A stretch of DNA of 64,000 bases, taken from Cyclina sinensis. Taxonomy: Eukaryota > Mollusca > Bivalvia > Venerida > Veneridae. Both the position numbers and the translations under genes were made by a program. The DNA is taken from assembly GCA_012932295.1 (NCBI GenBank), contig JAAONU010000013.1, positions 1,720,603 through 1,784,602 of the forward strand. Reading direction: 5' to 3'. The notes under the pieces were generated by a model that saw only the letters and a list, made by a program, of their open reading frames with translations, was not told where the DNA came from and searched no databases. Shown here piece after piece: positions 36,986 through 48,779 of the stretch (position 1 is its first letter; each line of letters starts with the position of its first letter).

Positions 36986-37240
36986 ACGCCACCCCAACCC
37001 AAAGAGGTAAGTTATTCTAGATTGTGGGACATAGTGCAAGATAAAGAACGCGTACCATTCCAGAGACACTCGTGGTTCTTTTATATTCTTAGTTGAAAGC
37101 GCAGACACACTGGACCTCGGTTTAACGTATTCTCCGAAAAAACCAATGAGTAGTGTTTGTGGTGGCGCTAGAGATCGAATTCGCGACTCCTGGATTTCAA
37201 GTCTTAAGTGTGATCACTGGACCACTGATCTGCCATTAAC
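36985..37240 (-). mobile_element. tRNA-derived SINE, minus strand
   Basis: On the minus strand, starting near 37235, GGCAGATCAGTGGTCCAGTG resembles a pol III A box. About 35 bp later GCGAATTCGATCTCTAGCGCC resembles a B box (GGTTCGAATCC type) closing a tRNA-like head. A tRNA-unrelated body follows to about 36985. The head could not fold into a good tRNA, so it is not a tRNA gene. Confidence 0.5.
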
Positions 37241-38179
37241 ATCTATATACGCGGCAGATGTAGTTATTTGAATCGTACAGGGGTCTAAATGGCATAAATA
37301 TGAAGCTGCAACCGATAGTGACAGAACAGAACAGGAAAAAAAGATTCTTTATTTACGACATACGCATATACACTGATTGTCACATGGTGTCATACAACAC
37401 AAAAGCACAAGTAAAACACATAAAGAAACACAAAATGAGCTACACAGGTATATTACACAGGCGATATCTTTATAAAAAAATAAAGTTATGCTATATATGA
37501 ATATAACTTATTTTCTGAATTCTTATAAAATGCTTAAGTAATACATCTTCACAACACCAAATTTAAACGCAGTGTATTTATAACAACTTGAGATAAGACA
37601 TTTTAAAACTATATGCTTTTGTTTTATACTAGTAAAGGAAAAATCTTTTTCTCGAAGTTGTGGGTAAAAATGTTGTAGGAAGTTCAAGTCATTAAATTGT
37701 GAAAATTCTGAACAAAATACATGTACCACAGATAGATTAGTATATTGATTATCATTTAATGTCAAAGATTTAGCAAAATGTGCCCGATAATTGTCTGATT
37801 TGATCGAAATATTAATCAGATTCTGTCAATTTTAAATGATGGGTTTATTAACGATTTTTGATTAATGCTTGAATATTGTTCCTAGGTCATTTACCTGACA
37901 AAAAGGCAGACAAATATGTCAGGGAATTGTTCATATTTACATAGTATCCGAAGACAAATTATAGTTTAATGCCAATTACATGTTTAAACATCAAAAAAAG
38001 TTTGACAAAAGTGGTTGTCAGATATAACAAATGTACACAGTGTCATTGTGAGAAGTATAAATTAAATGATAATAACTATTGGCCTGCACGTATTAATTAC
38101 CATGATGTATGGCATTGTGAAAACTGCTTTAAAGTTGTACAATTTATGTCAGGTAAAGGTGGAATGCTAGCTAAAATAC
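37241..38179. other. AT-rich DNA, no gene recognised
   Basis: Only short open frames with low-complexity translations. No repeats or splice-bounded blocks were recognised. Confidence 0.4.
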
Positions 38180-39722
38180 AATGTTATACACAACACAATG
38201 CCTGTAGCATCACAATGCAAGACACAAGAAAACGCTACTTACAACATAATGCTAGATATAAAACAATGCAACTAACAACACAATGCCTGTAATAACACAA
38301 TGCAAGACACACACAAAGCTATATACAACACAATGCCTGTCATAACACAATGCAAGACACAACACAAAGCTACATACAACACAATGCCTGTCATAACACA
38401 ATGCAAGACACAATACAACGCTACTTACAACGCAATGCCTGTCATAACACAATGCAAGACACAACACAAAGCTACATACAACAAATGCTAGATACAACAC
38501 AATGCAACTTACGAAACAATGCGACTTAAAACACAATGCTAGACACAACACAACGCTACATACATCAAATACTTGAAACAACACCATGCCACTTACAACA
38601 CAATGCTGGACGCAACACAACGCTACATACAACAAATGCTAGATACAACACAATGCAACTTACAACACAATGCGACTTATAACACAATACTAGACACAAC
38701 ACAACGCTACATACATCAAATAATAGATAAACACAATGCCACTTACAACACAATGCAAGATACAACACAACGCTACATACAAACATGCTAGATACAACAC
38801 AATGCAAGTTACAACACAATGCGACTTACAACACAATTCGAGACACAACACAACGCTACATACATCAAATACTAGATACAACACAATGCAACTTACAACA
38901 TAATGCGACTTATAACACAATGCTAGACAGAACACAACGCTTGATGACATACCACAAAGCTTGATGACATAATACAACACTTGGTGACATAACACAACGC
39001 TTGATGACATAACACAACGTTTGACATAAAAAAACGCTTGATGGCATAATACGACGCTTGATGACATTACGCAACACTTGATGACATAACACAATGCTTG
39101 ACAAAACACAACGCCTGATGATATTACATAACGATTGACATAACACAACGCTTGAAATAACATAATGCATGATGACATAACACAACGCTTGATGACATAA
39201 CACAACGCTTGAAATAACATAATGCTTGATGACATAACACAACGCTTGATGACATAACACAACGCTTGACATAACACATCGCTTGATGGCATAAGACAAC
39301 GCTTGATGACATAACACAACGCTTGATGGGATAACACAACGCTTGATGACATAACATAACGCTTGGCATTACAAAGCGTTTGATGACATAACACAACGCT
39401 TGATGGCATAACACAACGCTTGATGACATTACACCACGCTTGATGACATAATACAACGCATGACATCTCACAACGCTTGATGATATAGCACAAGTCTTGA
39501 CATAACACAGTGCTTGACATTAATTAACGCTTGATGACTTAACACAACGCTTGATGATTTTACACAACGCTTGACATAACACAACGCTTGATGCAACATA
39601 GTGGTAGATATAACACACTGCTACATAAAAACTACATAATGCTCGACACAGCACAATGAATACACAAAGGCTTGACATAACACAATGATTGACACAACAC
39701 AGCGCTAGACGCAATAAAATGC
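38180..39722. repeat. Long two-part minisatellite
   Basis: The first part (to about 38935) is built from ACAACACAATGC-type words combined into longer degenerate units with CTACATACAAC. The second part repeats a unit of about 20 bp, GCTTGATGACATAACACAAC, with small changes. On the minus strand this gives long stop-free frames (for example 276 codons at 38690-39520) made of one repeated Cys-, Val- and Leu-rich peptide word. That follows from the repeat and is not evidence of a protein. Confidence 0.92.
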
Positions 39723-40070
39723 TTTATCCTGTCAATTATTTCATATCCGACCCGATAAAGGGGGGTCGTATAAATTTTGCTTTATACGGCACATGCTACG
39801 TCATGGACTACTTTTGTGTTTATAATCAGAAGGAAGTGATTAAATGGTTGTTATTACAAACAGAGACTACTTGAATAAAAATTAAATATTTCAATATCTA
39901 GATCTTATAATATAGCATGATCATTTAAGGAAAAAAATATCGAAATTTTGGAACTATTTTTTGTGTATATGTTCACCTGGCGGATAACCTTGACATTTGA
40001 AACACTTTAAAGATAGGTTTTTTAATATCCTCGTAATTTACTGACAAATGCCAGATGTGACAGGATAAAC

Positions 40071-40212
40071 AGAATAATAGGTTAGTGTCTTAAATGAGAA
40101 AGTTTATCCGGCTCGGCTGCGGAATTTATCGGGTTCGCCTTCGGCTCGCCCGATAAATTCCTACGCCTTGCCAGATAAACTTTCTCATATTAAGACACTT
40201 ACCTATTATTCT
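40071..40212. mobile_element. Hairpin (palindromic) MITE, 142 bp
   Basis: The left arm AGAATAATAGGTTAGTGTCT continues TTAAATGAGAAAGTTTATC, and is matched in reverse by GATAAACTTTCTCATATTAA, GACACTTACCTATTATTCT at the right end. The inner stem GGAATTTATCGGG / CCCGATAAATTCC closes on a GC-rich loop. Nearly the whole element can fold into one hairpin. There is no coding capacity. Confidence 0.85.
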
Positions 40213-41076
40213 CTATTTATACAATACATCGCTACATAACAAAATTCTAGATACAATACAATTCTAGACACAACACAGTGCTATACACAATAAAACACAA
40301 TACAACGTTAAAAACACAACAATGATTAACACAGAATACAGTATACATAAAATGTAAAATAGCAGAAATATAATACAGGTGTGCGCGATTAGATAAATTT
40401 ATGTTTAACACTAGATGTATCACGGCTACTAAACCAGGTTTAAATGGGGTGTACCACGAAAGACGACGATTTGAAGGTAGTTGATGTTTGTCTTCAATTA
40501 TTTTTAGAAGTCAATGTAGCATTGCCAGAAATGTAAAACATAGTTCGATCCTAATTAGAGTTAACTTCCAGCGTGCAAAGTTATATCCTTAAACTCGCTG
40601 GAATAGTTGAGATTTCGCCATTCCCTCTCGAAGCTTATGTGAGAAATGGCAAGTTGATAAACATCGTTTTTCTTCCATTGTACGAATATTTCAGGATATA
40701 ACGTGTCCAGTCATAAGAAATAGATACAAAAGCACCAAATGGAACATTCTCCTAGATAAAGTCGATGCAGTAAGGTCACATTCTACTAAAACATGTTCCG
40801 GACTAGAGGGGCCAATTCGGAACTAGAGATGCAGTATAATATAAAAAGATTCCTCGGTGATTATAACAAGTCTTATATGCCTTTTATTTGTGATTATATA
40901 TGTTTCGAATTTACAATGTTTTCACTCCAAGCTAACACAATTTGTACAATGTTAAAATTTGTATTTCTGCACTTCATCTGAATTATGGTGACATATGGTC
41001 GTTTTTTGTATTGTACTATAGAGAAAAGGTCAAACTATATTGGACAGGAGTTTACATGATCCTTAAGAAGATTGGT
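40213..41076. other. Intergenic DNA, no gene recognised
   Basis: ACACAA-type words continue for about 150 bp after the hairpin element, as a decayed tail of the minisatellite. Nothing else was recognised. Confidence 0.4.
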
Positions 41077-41082
41077 CAAATC

Positions 41083-42022
41083 TACGGAATACCGTTAGGG
41101 CCATCGTGGATAGACGTTATAATCCAGAGGGTGACAATGCGATAGTGCGATAATGCGATGGCGACAGTGCGATAATGCGATGGCGACAGTGCGATAACGC
41201 GATAATGCGATGGCGACAATGCGATAATGCGATGGCGACAATGCGATAACGCGATAGTGCGATGGCGACAATGCGATAGTCATATCGTACTGTCGCCATC
41301 GCATTGTCGCCATCGCACTATCGCATTGTCGCCATCGCACTATCGCGTTTTCGCATTATCGTACTGTCGTCATCGCATTATCGCCATCGCATTATCGCAC
41401 TGTCGCCATCGCACTATCGCGTTGTCGACTATCGCCTTCCGGTACACATGCGCACATCGTTTTTTTGTATGTATTTGGACCCACTTTTAAAAGAATCGGA
41501 TTACATTATAACTGTAACCTCTTTCAAAGTATATCTTTATCAAGCCATCCATTTTATGTTTCTGCAATTGTTTTTGTTTCCTAAAAATCGCTTATGTATA
41601 TACAAAAAAAACGATGTGCGCATATGTTCCGGAAGGCGATAGTCGACAATGCGATAGTGCGATAACGCGACAATGCGATAGTGCGATAACGCGACAATGC
41701 GATAGTGCGATGGCGACAGTGCGATAATGCGATGGCGACAGTGCGATAATGCGATGACGACAGTACGATAATGCGAAAACGCGATAGTGCGATGGCGACA
41801 ATGCGATAGTGCGATGGCGACAATGCGATGATGCGATGGCGACAGTACGATATGACTATCGCATTGTCGCCATCGCACTATCGCGTTATCGCATTGTCGC
41901 CATCGCATTATCGCATTGTCGCCATCGCATTATCGCACTGTCGCCATCGCATTATCGCACTATCGCATTGTCGCCCTCTGGATTATAACGTCTAACCACG
42001 ATAGCCCTAACGGTATTCCGTA
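41083..42022. mobile_element. Foldback transposon with minisatellite arms, 940 bp
   Basis: Both ends read TACGGAATACCGTTAGGGC inwards, followed by a shared TAGACGTTATAATCCAGAGG, then arrays of GCGATGGCGACAATGCGATA-like words. Each arm first runs in one orientation and then flips: 41130-41280 forward, 41286-41430 reverse, a unique spacer at about 41470-41600, 41625-41850 forward, 41856-41985 reverse. The six bases CAAATC directly flank both ends (41077-41082 and 42023-42028), a target-site duplication. No open frame is meaningful. The superfamily is not determined. Confidence 0.9.
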
Positions 42023-42029
42023 CAAATCA

Positions 42030-43475
42030 CGAACTATACTCATGTTATAGAAGGAGAAAAATTATATGTTCGTAGAGCGCCTTACTTGCAAGCAGGAGGT
42101 CGCATGTTTAACTTCTCCTGTTTACTTGCAATCGGGTATTGAGCTAATCGGGCAGTCAGGTATTAGTGCTATACTCCTAGCAAACATTGGTTTTATATAC
42201 AGTATATACATTTATAATAACGCAAATAAATTTTAATGGATCTAATTGGACGACAGCTTCCGTGTAGGTGCCCGTATATACCGTCATATCGTGAGGTAAC
42301 TTACCCTTAAAAAGCCTCACGGTAGTTCCATTTTCTGATTGGCTATGAAAGCATTTTCACAGGCGCAACAAAATGGCGACCTTGCTTCACTTCAGAACTG
42401 AAGTGTCGATGACTATTATTACAAATATATGAGTTGAATATTTAGCAATTCATAACAATATTTAATAGATGTAGTAAAGGCCTTGCGTGCTTTTTTTTTA
42501 CCCTAAACCATTTGTTTCGTAGATAAAGCTACGAATCTGTTCACTACCAAGCGCTTGTTTTTCGAAAACCAAGTGTCCACATGACGAACGCTAGCAATCC
42601 GAAACTTTTATTTGCATACGTATATAAATAGTTACTCGTACAATACAATACAATACAGTGCAGTGCAGTGCAGTACAGCACAGTACAGTACTCAGTACAG
42701 TAAGTGCAGTAAGTACAGTAGAGTACAGTACCAGTACCAGTACAGTGCAGTACAATAAGATTTATTTTGATTCGGCAAGATACAAACAATCAACATAAGC
42801 TCTGATGAGCTTTTGAACCGACTATAACAACATAAGTATAATGACAACAAAGGGTATAAAAGGATATAGAAGGATAACTCCTGCAAATGACAATTAAAGC
42901 TGTGGGGGAGTTGCTGATCTTGCCCCAAAAAGTCTAAAAACTGCTCTAAAGAAGCTGATAATGAAAAAAAAAATCAAGAAAGTGCACCATCTAAGAGTAA
43001 GACAAGCTTAGCGAGATTATCTCCCAAAATCAGATTTGGGGGAACTGATCAGCAACTATCTCACATAGACAAGCATTATAAATGCAAAGCAGTTATGATT
43101 CTCCGTCAGGCAGGATTCGTGTAACCTGGGGTCGCCGTAACTCAGTCGGGAGCGCCTCCCCTCGAGAAATCAAGAATCACACCAGGGTGCCGGAAAAAAT
43201 CTCCTGACCCACTTATGGTGCATATCAGAAGCCCCACCTGAAGGAATTTAAAAAGCAGAAAAAAGAATTAAAAATATAAAGAGCACAAAAAAGAATGACA
43301 CATGACAATAGGTACCAAACAGAGCAGGGTAAGGCATTTTATACAAGCACATTTATAAACACAACACTCATCATCAAACAATAGCAGAAGCGTATTACAT
43401 TTCATCACAGGGGCTTGAAATTGTGTTTTTAGTCCTTCAAGATTCAAAACTGTATCTGTAGCTTCTATTCTGTAT
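42030..43475. other. Mixed non-coding DNA with a (CAGTA)-rich microsatellite
   Basis: A degenerate CAGTA/CAGTG repeat lies at about 42640-42755. A GC-richer patch at 42345-42420 contains GATTGGCT (CCAAT-type) and CAAAATGGCGAC, promoter-like but with no coding block after it. TAACTCAGTCGGGAGCGCC near 43137 resembles a tRNA A box with no matching B box. Confidence 0.45.
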
Positions 43476-45402
43476 ATAAAAACCACAGGAAACTGATATT
43501 CAAAAAAAAAGTTTCATGAAAAAAAAATCATACCTTCTATATACAAAAAACACTTTATATATAGAAGGTATGAATTTTTTTTTCATGAAACTTTTTTTGT
43601 TAATATCAGTTTCCTGTGATAAAAATACAAGGAATGAAACGCCATCTGCTCAGCCCACTTAGAATTCGGGTCGCATCAGCTAAAATGCGCCCAGGTGCAG
43701 ATATCTGTCAGTCCTGTCTCTCAGCAGACACCAAAACTTACCTAAACAAATCGCATTTTTTTCAGTACGCTACACAGAAACAAGTTGGCTGCTTAAAAAA
43801 GCATCCAATGGGTTATGCCAAATAATTGAATTTTACATATGATCAAATCTTTATGGAACATTCCTTGCGATATTGATAGTTGTCCTCTTCCTTTTATATT
43901 TCAGTCTATGATAGTAAATTTGTCAGTGTGTGAACAAAGCAAGTAATTTTTAGGAATATATAGTATTATCAGTGTTTACGAGCACAGGATATAATGAATA
44001 CACTATAAAATATAAAAATAAAATCTTTGAGAACTCAAGACAACTACTATCATCTATTTTAGAAATAATTAAAGTATCGTAAATAGAGCTAAAAAGGTAA
44101 AATTATAAAGGGAACAGCATAACAATTTTATATTTTACAAGACTAACATTTCCAGCGTGCATTATATATTTACTTACACATTTGAAATGAAACCACTGTA
44201 TTTTGCATTTTTGTTGTCACATTTCAACAAGCCGGTATCCTGCAGGAGCAGTGGTAACGCAATGAACTGATATTCCAGGGGTCCTATTTATTAGTGCTAT
44301 ATACTGAGCATGCAAAAGAACCAGAGGCGTCATTGAAATGAGATGCTTTCTTGTTTTGCACTATACCTGGCATCCTAAAAAAGCTAACCTCTCTATGGGA
44401 AGTCGGTCAAATGATCAACACGTACCGACGAGAAATAAACTCAAATAGATAAAGGAATATACAGTTAATTTAGCAACGCTCACATCACCTGCTAACATTA
44501 TATGCATTTTCTGAATTCTGCAAAATTGTTCAAATTGTTGAAGTTCTAAACATTCATTTAAATGAGGCTTCATTTAAAAATATCAAATCTAATGTTTATA
44601 TCAAACGATTTTAGTGTGAAACATGTTTCTCCGGCAAAACAGTTGCGAAAATCCTAAAGTCTGAATTGTAAGTTTGTTTTTTTTGTGTGTGCAGTAAATA
44701 GATTTCAATTTTATTTCTATCGTTATTAAAAAAAAATATGCAAAATTATATGTAAATTACAATCAATTTCTCTGTTGAATTTAAACACGTCATTTACCTT
44801 AAAACACAACATATATTTGCCACTCACATTGATACAATCAGATTCAATACATTGAATGCAGCTTCCTTAATCATATGACTGCACATTGTTAAAACTAGGG
44901 TTGCAAATAGGACCGCAAATAGGATCGCAGGGCCGCAGAATAAGGATGTCAGAAAATCTCCGGATCTAGACGCTCTGCTCCATATTCTTTTTCAATAGAC
45001 GCTCTGTTGCATTTTGAAAACTCGCTAGTATACTGGGTGATGCCCTAAGGGGCATAACCCAAAAAAGAAAACAGCTGGTTTTCATGCATTTTCGAACAAG
45101 ATCAGTTTGTCGCCAAGTTTCTCCAGTCCAAAACTGCTTTTGATCAAAAGATATTTTGGAGATTACAGTCCGCTCAATCACGCAATGGCTTCGGCGACAA
45201 GTAAATTTTGTAAGAAATGCATGGAAAGCAGCGGTTTTCTACTAGTGTGTAACGTATTGACAACAATTAAGCGGTTTGTTTTGGTTAGTTTTAGTGTCAG
45301 CTGAGTGCACCTTTGCGCATTTTAGCTGATGCGACCCGAATTCTTAGTGGGCGGAGCAGGTGGCGTTTCATTCTTTGTGTTTTTTATATACAAAAAGTAA
45401 AC
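43470..45402. mobile_element. Diverged inverted-repeat pair of about 200 bp around 1.4 kb
   Basis: The left arm (about 43619-43815) and right arm (about 45190-45395) are inverted copies. Both contain GAATGAAACGCCA, AGAATTCGGGTCGCATCAGC and TAAAATGCGC in order, with substitutions and small indels between copies. The outer part of the left arm is split by a palindromic insertion at 43484-43618. Open frames inside are short and unlike any transposase I know. It is either a decayed TIR transposon or two inverted copies of one repeat. Confidence 0.55.
43484..43618. mobile_element. Near-perfect palindromic MITE with target duplication, 135 bp
   Basis: The left arm CACAGGAAACTGATATTC... runs to CATACCTTCTATATA and is mirrored by TATATATAGAAGGTATG... 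to AATATCAGTTTCCTGTG around a loop of about 12 bp. ATAAAAA flanks both ends (43476-43482 and 43619-43625). The sister arm of the surrounding inverted repeat near 45390 lacks the insertion, giving a view of the empty site. Confidence 0.85.
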
Positions 45403-45529
45403 GGAATGGATCGAACGTGGGCTTCCGACGATGGTTGTAATCACGCGTCGTAAAACCCTAGAGAACATAACCAATCTTTAACATATGAACACCAGTTAAC
45501 TTTATTAGGTAAAATTTCTATGTCGCTTC

Positions 45530-45860
45530 TTAGCATTTTAGCGAAATATATTTATTTTCACTTTTATGTAATATCTGAATCGAATACTTTACATTATGAT
45601 ACAAATGTATTTTCTTGACGTCTACTCTTCCTACTTCCCCATATATGAAATGATTCTGAGTTGTCTTTTTCACACCAAGTAATTTCTTACAGGACTGTAG
45701 GTGCACCTTTTTGATCGCCATATCTTTTGTAAAACCACAGACTTCACTTCCATAATTCAAAATCGGGGCCACTAATTTATCAAATAATTTTAAAACATGT
45801 TTAATGATATACCTTAGCTTTAACAAAGGCACTGTCGAGAAACGCATATAGTACAATTTG
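45530..45860 (-). pseudogene. Truncated LINE fragment (C-terminal ORF2)
   Basis: The minus-strand open frame 45530-45856 encodes a stretch with LFDKLVAPILNYGSEVCGF and the later FIYGEVGRVDV motif. This is the region after the reverse-transcriptase thumb in LINE ORF2, comparable to AILLYGCELWGY and MIYGELGVKPI in the large LINE at 54504-58964. Nothing upstream of this segment is preserved, so it is a dead fragment. Confidence 0.8.
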
Positions 45861-47692
45861 TTTTAGAATGCTAGGTCAGCGATTAACGATATCCAAACAA
45901 TGCAGTCAGCTTATGCAATGCTGTTTTCGACCGATTAGTCAATCATCCTTAAATATCAATTTAGTTCAGCAGACAAATAACACACATATTATACAAAATA
46001 CTGGAGAATACGCCAACTCCCTTTTCAAAAAGGTGTAGTCGTCAACTTCTAAATAAAGTATCAAAAATGCCAATAAAAGGCGAATAATTTCAGATTCACA
46101 GATACTCATATAACATCGGAAGTAGGAATGTCACTTAATGTAATTCTTGCTTCACCACTGTTCCATACATAACAGTAAAACCAACAGTTCAATCAAATGA
46201 TGTCACATGCTGCTTCATTTTTATTTGAGTGGACTCACAAGGCTATCTTTTCTTCTTTATTTAGTATAATTAATTTAATTAGTGTTATTCAGGAAACATC
46301 TTACCCTGAGGTTGACAAACGGTGAAAGGGTAAGCATTAGGCACAATAATTCGAGAGAGGGTTTACATAGAAAGTCTATTATAACTATACAAAATTATAT
46401 TAAAGATTATATTAAGAGCCTTTGTGTACTTGTTTGCTAATTTCACTGCCTTGATCTTTGTCTTTAATCCATTCAAAGGCAAACCTTGTTGACTCAAAGC
46501 CTCTCGTAAATTACAACTTAAATATGGCCATAAAAACGGTTATCCGAGATCATTGCTTGTGTGATTAATTAACATCTAGAATGTCGAGGGTTGTTTAGTT
46601 GTTAAATGTAAACTTACCGAAGAATATGATTTTTATTAATTTTTAATGTTTTATGCGAACATCTTTTTGCGGGAGGGAAGGGTTACTTTAAAGTATTCTT
46701 TTTTCTGTCCGTCCGTCACATTAAATTGTCTCGCAAATATTTAGTATTACAGCAAAAACATTTGAATCCACCCAGGAAATGGAGTGGCATGGTCCACGAC
46801 TGATTAAATTATGCTGGGCTTACACATTTTTGCCAAACATATCTCAATAGTATTTTACTTATATTCGCGAAACTAACATATTTATCAACGTGTTAAATTG
46901 CACACCCGGGTATTTTGGGACAGTGTGAGGGAGAAACCGTTAATAATACATTTAAAGTCTGAAAAAGACCTTTATTTATAGATTTTTTTGGTCTACAGTA
47001 TGCAGCAACACAAAGGTGCTTTACAAATATTTTCTAGTTACCCTGAGTCTATGTTTAAATGTGTCATCTGGACTATTTCTCATTGACAACTGAAATACGC
47101 TTTTAATATCAGTGTTAAAACTGATTTATAATAAAGAACTGATATCACTACACAACATAGCAACAACAGAATAGTGTTTTATTAATGTCCACGTGACCAG
47201 ACAATACATACCCTAAAAACGCAATATACGCTGTTTTCTTTTACTTATTAAAATATATCAATTTTGTTTTTAAGTAAATTGTTAGGCAATCTTTTTTTAG
47301 AAAAAAAATATGTATAAATTAAACTTTATATGAACAAACGTAATCTCTTTCTTGCCACGCAGGAAATATTCATGCCAATTTTGGATTATACATTGAAACC
47401 TATCATTTAAGCGAAAAAGCTTTCACGTAGGCAAAAATAAACATGTATCACGTACTCAAAATTAAACAGGTATCATGTAAGCAAACTTAAACAGGTATAT
47501 GTTATTATAACAAGACATTATTTATAACTGATTACACATGTCAAAGGAAGTCTTTTTAACCACCCCTCTTCCATCTTGTCGGCAAACAACCAAGTCACCC
47601 AAACGTTTGCTGCCATCTTGTTAGATGAAGTCTCTCGACCGTTCTTGTGACATACAGTTTGTAAACGGTTAGTGCTCACTAACTATACGGAT
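45861..47692. other. Intergenic DNA before the GPCR gene
   Basis: No gene or clear repeat was recognised. The promoter of the GPCR gene must lie near its end, but no motif stands out. Confidence 0.4.
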
Positions 47693-48649
47693 ATGATGCA
47701 AAATACAAGTGAGACATTTGAAAACTGTACAAATAAAAACAACACGTTCAGGGATTTTGATGGGGAAGTATATAATATCAGTTTTGCTTCGCATATAATT
47801 AACGTTTTAGTATCATTTATATCCATTACTCTCAACGGAGCTGTACTACATTTCATCAGAACTTGTCGTAAGAAGATTCCAGATGTTATTTTCAAACAGA
47901 TTTTGTGCCTCAGTGTTACAGACCTAATCGCCGGTATTGCGCCAGCAGCCTTCTGTTTAACACTGTTTGAAACAATTTACACGAGTGTCATTGCGTGTAT
48001 GATTGTCATCAATGTGTTCAGTTTCGCGCAATATGCTGCTCTTTTGAGTTTGTGCTTTTTGTCGGTCAGAAGATGGTTGGTTCTTCGAAAGGTTTCCCAA
48101 CCTTCATCGAAATCTACACAAATCTTGAAATCAACAACGCTTAACATATTTTGTCCATGGCTAATTAGTTTTTCATGCCATCTACCTCCACTGCTGGTAA
48201 GGTTAAAGTCATCTGAAAGCTCCTATATAAATGGATGTCTCTCACCAAAACTTTTTATAAACAAAAGACGGTTTCTTGCTCATTGTTCACTATACACGAG
48301 CATTTTAATTTTGATGACTCTGTTTTACATAAGAGCTATGACTGCTCTTAAACGTTTAGAAAAATCAAGGACGAACAATTTTCAGGGTCGTGGACTCCAG
48401 TTACAACAGAAAGCCTTTAAACATTTACTGGTTGTTCTGATAGTCGCCAACGCCACAACATTACCACTTCTAATGTCGTTGGTACTGTCAAATGTTGGCT
48501 TTGACAAAGATCCACAGATGATATTTGTCTTGTTTCAACTTCAAGCACTGAATTCATTGTTCAATCCGATACTATACAGCACACAGATAAGAGAAATTCG
48601 AAGTGTATGGAGGGAGAGAGTATTTCTTCGTTTCTTCAGTGACACCTAG
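47693..48649 (+). CDS. Rhodopsin-class G-protein-coupled receptor, 318 aa, intronless, orphan
   Basis: Starts at ATG 47693 (a second ATG follows at once) and ends at TAG 48647-48649. The N-terminus is extracellular, with N-glycosylation sequons at N4, N11, N16 and N28 and no signal peptide. Seven hydrophobic segments follow. Class A marks: LNG in TM1, LSVTDLIAGIAP in TM2 (the LxxxD type), cysteines before TM3 (IACM) and in loop 2 (NGCLSP) able to form the usual disulfide, NPILY closing TM7, and a short basic tail. After TM3 the DRY motif is absent; the sequence is SVRRWLVL. TM6 lacks CWxP and reads VANATTLPLL. It should signal through a G protein at the plasma membrane, but ligand and subfamily cannot be told. 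The single-exon structure is common in lineage-expanded molluscan receptors. Confidence 0.85.
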   Translation: MMQNTSETFENCTNKNNTFRDFDGEVYNISFASHIINVLVSFISITLNGAVLHFIRTCRKKIPDVIFKQILCLSVTDLIAGIAPAAFCLTLFETIYTSVIACMIVINVFSFAQYAALLSLCFLSVRRWLVLRKVSQPSSKSTQILKSTTLNIFCPWLISFSCHLPPLLVRLKSSESSYINGCLSPKLFINKRRFLAHCSLYTSILILMTLFYIRAMTALKRLEKSRTNNFQGRGLQLQQKAFKHLLVVLIVANATTLPLLMSLVLSNVGFDKDPQMIFVLFQLQALNSLFNPILYSTQIREIRSVWRERVFLRFFSDT

Positions 48650-48779
48650 GACAAAGTTAAAATTGCTCATATAGTAATATACCTATGTATTTATATAATA
48701 TTTGAAGAAAGGAAGTTATCTTTAACAGAAAATATTGTTTAGGCTTGAAAACAAAAACTTCTTGCTTAGAATGTTAATC

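Noticed and set aside
37160..37235. Functional tRNA gene on the minus strand
   Set aside because: A- and B-like boxes are present, but no good cloverleaf stems could be seen and a SINE-like body follows.
38690..39520. 276-codon minus-strand open frame as a Cys-rich protein gene
   Set aside because: It lies wholly in a minisatellite; the peptide is one repeated word produced by a unit of about 20 bp, and overlapping frames are equally open.
38180..39722. CRISPR array
   Set aside because: Repeats are contiguous and degenerate with no unique spacers, and the window is animal DNA.
41095..41908. Overlapping frames with ALSPSHYR- and CRHR-like peptides
   Set aside because: They are translations of the GCGATGGCGACA arms of the foldback element on both strands.
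43130..43210. tRNA gene at TAACTCAGTCGGGAGCGCC
   Set aside because: It looks like an A box but no B box or acceptor stem follows; at most a decayed SINE head.
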